Shown here piece after piece: positions 6,820 through 8,667 of a stretch of DNA of 8,667 nucleotides. This DNA is from an uncultured beta proteobacterium (lineage in GTDB: Bacteria > Pseudomonadota > Gammaproteobacteria > Burkholderiales > Rhodocyclaceae). The position numbers were made by a program, and so were the translations under genes. A model generated the notes under the pieces. That model saw only the letters and a list, made by a program, of their open reading frames with translations, was not told the origin of the DNA and made no database searches. Within the stretch, counting starts at the first letter, position 1, and each line of letters opens with the position of its first letter. The stretch lies in contig CAIYYE010000212.1 in the NCBI GenBank assembly GCA_903930395.1, forward strand, positions 1 through 8,667, given 5' to 3'.

Positions 6820-7810
6820 TGACGACGGTCTGGAAAAGAGCGCCACCCTGCTCATCGCCCTCGGCGAGGACCATGCCTCAGAAGTGCTCAAGCACCTGGG
6901 CCCGCGGGAAGTGCAAAAGCTCGGGCATGCCATGGCGGCCCTCAAGAGTGTGCCTCGTGCCTCGGTCGAAACCGTACTCGACGCTTTTCACAAGGACGCC
7001 GAAGAACACAGCGCCGTGCACGTCGATACGGACAATTACATCCGCTCCGTGCTGACCAAGGCACTCGGCGACGACAAGGCCTCGAACCTTATTTCACGCA
7101 TCCTGCAGGGCGGCGAAACCTCCGGCATCGAAGGCCTGAAATGGATGGATGCGACGACCGTCGCCGACCTCATCAAGAACGAGCACCCGCAGATCATCGC
7201 GACCATCCTCGTCCATCTGGAGCACGACCACTCCAGCGAGATCCTCAATCACTTCACCGAACGCCTGCGCAACGACGTCGTCTTGCGCATCGCGACCCTC
7301 GAAGGCATTCAGCCGACCGCGCTGCGCGAACTGAATGAAGCGATGATGCGCATCATGTCCGGCTCCGGCAGCGTCAAACGGACGGCCATGGGCGGTGTGC
7401 GCACCGTCGCCGAGATTCTCAATTTCATCGGCACAGCCAACGAAACCTCGGTCGTTGACGCCATCCGCGAATACGACCCCGACCTCGCCCAGAAGATTCT
7501 CGACGAGATGTTCGTTTTCGAGAACCTCATGGAAATCGACGACCGCTCCATCCAGCTCATTTTGCGCGAAGTTCAGTCCGACTCGCTCATCCTCGCGCTC
7601 AAGGGAGCTTCGCCCGAACTCCGCGAAAAGATTTTCAAGAACATGTCTCAACGGGCCGCCGAAATGCTGCGCGAAGACCTCGAGTCGAAGGGGCCGGTCC
7701 GCCTCTCCGAAGTCGAAGGGGAGCAGAAGGAAATCCTCAAGGTGGTTCGCCGACTGGCCGACGAGGGACAAATCGTCCTCGGCGGTGCCGGCGGCGAGCA
7801 GATGGTTTAA
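6809..7810 (+). CDS. fliG: Flagellar motor switch protein FliG
   Basis: A 333-residue rotor protein on the cytoplasmic face of the MS ring; it generates torque with MotA and switches direction with FliM/CheY. The N-domain (about 5-100) binds FliF. The middle domain carries the EHPQ motif (125-128) that contacts FliM. The hinge and C-domain include MFVF (234-237). The torque helix region has IDDRSIQ, ALKGASPELREKIFKNMSQR and AEMLREDL, with charged residues K265, R282, E289, D290 and R298 at the positions of the Escherichia coli torque residues K264, R281, D288, D289 and R297, so charge is kept at each. Length is standard. The ATG lies inside the end of fliF (11-nt overlap), suggesting coupled translation that matches the FliF:FliG ratio. 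The upstream YcgR-like protein could act on this rotor (inference). Confidence 0.97.
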   Translation: MPPSDDGLEKSATLLIALGEDHASEVLKHLGPREVQKLGHAMAALKSVPRASVETVLDAFHKDAEEHSAVHVDTDNYIRSVLTKALGDDKASNLISRILQGGETSGIEGLKWMDATTVADLIKNEHPQIIATILVHLEHDHSSEILNHFTERLRNDVVLRIATLEGIQPTALRELNEAMMRIMSGSGSVKRTAMGGVRTVAEILNFIGTANETSVVDAIREYDPDLAQKILDEMFVFENLMEIDDRSIQLILREVQSDSLILALKGASPELREKIFKNMSQRAAEMLREDLESKGPVRLSEVEGEQKEILKVVRRLADEGQIVLGGAGGEQMV

Positions 7811-7816
7811 GCGAAT

Positions 7817-8527
7817 ATGGCTGGCGTCATCCCGAAGGACAAACTGGCTGGCTTCCAGCGCTGGAACATCGGATCGCTCGAAGAGAATGTCCAAGTGCTT
7901 TCGGCGACGGAAGCCGCGGGCTCGGCCGTTGCCGGCGCATCTGTCAGCACGCCGCCCAGCGAAACGCGCATGACACCCAGCCAGCCGAGCCTCGATGAAA
8001 TCCAGCGCAGCCACGAAGCCGCCCGCGCCGAGGGCTACAGCACCGGCTATCGCGAAGGGCTCGAGGCCGCGCAGCAGGCGATGGCGACGACCGCAGCAGA
8101 AAGTGCGGCGCAGTTCGCCGAGCTACTGGGTAACCTGCACATAGCGCTGGCCCACCTCGATCAACACGTATCCGATCAACTGCTCGAGCTTGGCCTGGAA
8201 GTCGCCGGCCAGGTGCTGCGCGGCGCCATCAAGACGCGCCCGGAACTGCTCTTGCCGGTCATTCGCGAAGCCGTTACCGCCCTGCCCCTGCACCACGCCC
8301 ACGTCATCCTGCGCATGAATCCGGCCGACAGCCCGTCGATACGCGAACTAGTCGGCGAGCAACTCGCCCAGACAGGCACCCAGATCGTCGACGACCCGAC
8401 CATCTCGCCGGGCGGTTGCCTGCTCACGGCGGGGACAAGCGAAATCGACGCAAGCATTGAAACCCGCTGGAAGCGCGTCCTGGAGTCAATCGGAACGACG
8501 CCTTCCGAATGGATGAATCAGCCTTGA
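7817..8527 (+). CDS. fliH: Flagellar export ATPase regulator FliH
   Basis: A 236-residue protein of the flagellar type III export system that holds FliI as a peripheral stalk-like complex and docks it to the export gate. The N-terminal VIPKDKLAGFQRWNI carries a Trp (W16) of the kind used for gate docking in other FliH proteins. A less conserved Ala/Ser/Thr/Pro-rich segment follows (about 30-60). GYSTGYREG (73-81) gives two overlapping GxxxG steps, the FliH helix-packing hallmark, here in a short version. The C-terminal FliH/HrpE-type domain (about 95-225) ends with SPGGCLLTAGTSEIDASI and ETRWKRV. The ATG lies 6 bp after the fliG stop, with no strong Shine-Dalgarno. The 3' end overlaps fliI by 19 nt, consistent with the direct FliH-FliI partnership. 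Confidence 0.94.
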   Translation: MAGVIPKDKLAGFQRWNIGSLEENVQVLSATEAAGSAVAGASVSTPPSETRMTPSQPSLDEIQRSHEAARAEGYSTGYREGLEAAQQAMATTAAESAAQFAELLGNLHIALAHLDQHVSDQLLELGLEVAGQVLRGAIKTRPELLLPVIREAVTALPLHHAHVILRMNPADSPSIRELVGEQLAQTGTQIVDDPTISPGGCLLTAGTSEIDASIETRWKRVLESIGTTPSEWMNQP

Positions 8528-8667
8528 ACCAACTTCCCGACCATGTCGGGCGCTGGCAGCGTTTTCTCGAAGGCTGCCAGCTGGCAGCATCATCGGCGCA
8601 GCCGCTCTGGCCGGCCGGCCACCTGACCCGCATCAATGGGCTGGTCATGGAAGCATCGGGCCTGAAG
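8509..8667 (+). CDS. fliI: Flagellum-specific ATPase FliI (3' partial, N-terminus only)
   Basis: Fifty-three codons from ATG 8509 run open to the window edge. The translation starts MDESALNQLPDHVGRWQRFL and includes HLTRINGLVMEASGLK, the N-terminal beta-barrel signature of FliI (RLTRVNGLVMEASGL-like) also seen in related rotary ATPase subunits. FliI forms the hexameric ATPase that energises flagellar type III export. The catalytic Walker motifs lie beyond the window. The start lies 19 nt inside fliH in another frame, as is common for this pair; a nearby ATG at 8513 is closed by a stop after four codons. Confidence 0.9.
   Translation, partial: MDESALNQLPDHVGRWQRFLEGCQLAASSAQPLWPAGHLTRINGLVMEASGLK

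Noticed and set aside
7094..8014. A 306-codon open frame on the - strand opposite fliG and the start of fliH.
   Set aside because: It is antisense to two certain genes and shows no family signature; the openness comes from codon bias of the real genes.

Overview
The window lies inside a flagellar gene cluster of a GC-rich Gram-negative bacterium. The gene content (FleS/FleR-type two-component pair, sigma-54-type promoters, FliE, FliF, FliG, FliH, FliI and a YcgR-type PilZ protein) and the protein sequences fit a betaproteobacterium, most likely of the Rhodocyclales (Dechloromonas/Azonexus-like). That placement is from recollection of family sequences, not from a search. Coding density is very high, base composition looks even, and I see no mobile element, tRNA, rRNA, CRISPR array or other sign of recent transfer.

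Left block, + strand (1-2030): the 3' part of a fliK-like gene that enters from outside the window, a small gene for a free-standing FlhB C-terminal-like domain (932-1243, overlapping fliK by 20 nt), and a YcgR-type c-di-GMP receptor (1254-2030). The first two are relatives of the two proteins that control the hook-to-filament export switch. The third is a relative of the flagellar brake.

Middle block, - strand (4939 down to 2048): fleS-like histidine kinase (TTG start), fleR-like sigma-54 activator (8-nt overlap with fleS), then fliE. fliE has its own near-consensus sigma-54 promoter (2403-2420) in the 47-bp gap after fleR and a strong Shine-Dalgarno. It ends 17 bp from the convergent ycgR-like gene, so it is probably a single-gene unit.

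Right block, + strand (5071-8667): fliF, fliG, fliH and the first 53 codons of fliI, joined by overlaps of 11 and 19 nt and one 6-bp gap. A sigma-54-like element (5018-5035), sharing 14 of 18 positions with the fliE element, sits upstream of fliF in the divergent fleS/fliF gap.

Together the genes encode the rod/MS-ring adaptor (FliE), MS ring (FliF), rotor switch (FliG), export ATPase and its regulator (FliI, FliH), and a regulatory pair that probably activates the promoters on both of its sides. No wholly new system is evident. The points most worth a second look are the FliK-like/FlhB-CTD-like/YcgR-like trio with its missing NPTH cleavage site, and the fliE-fliF separation around fleSR with matched sigma-54 elements.
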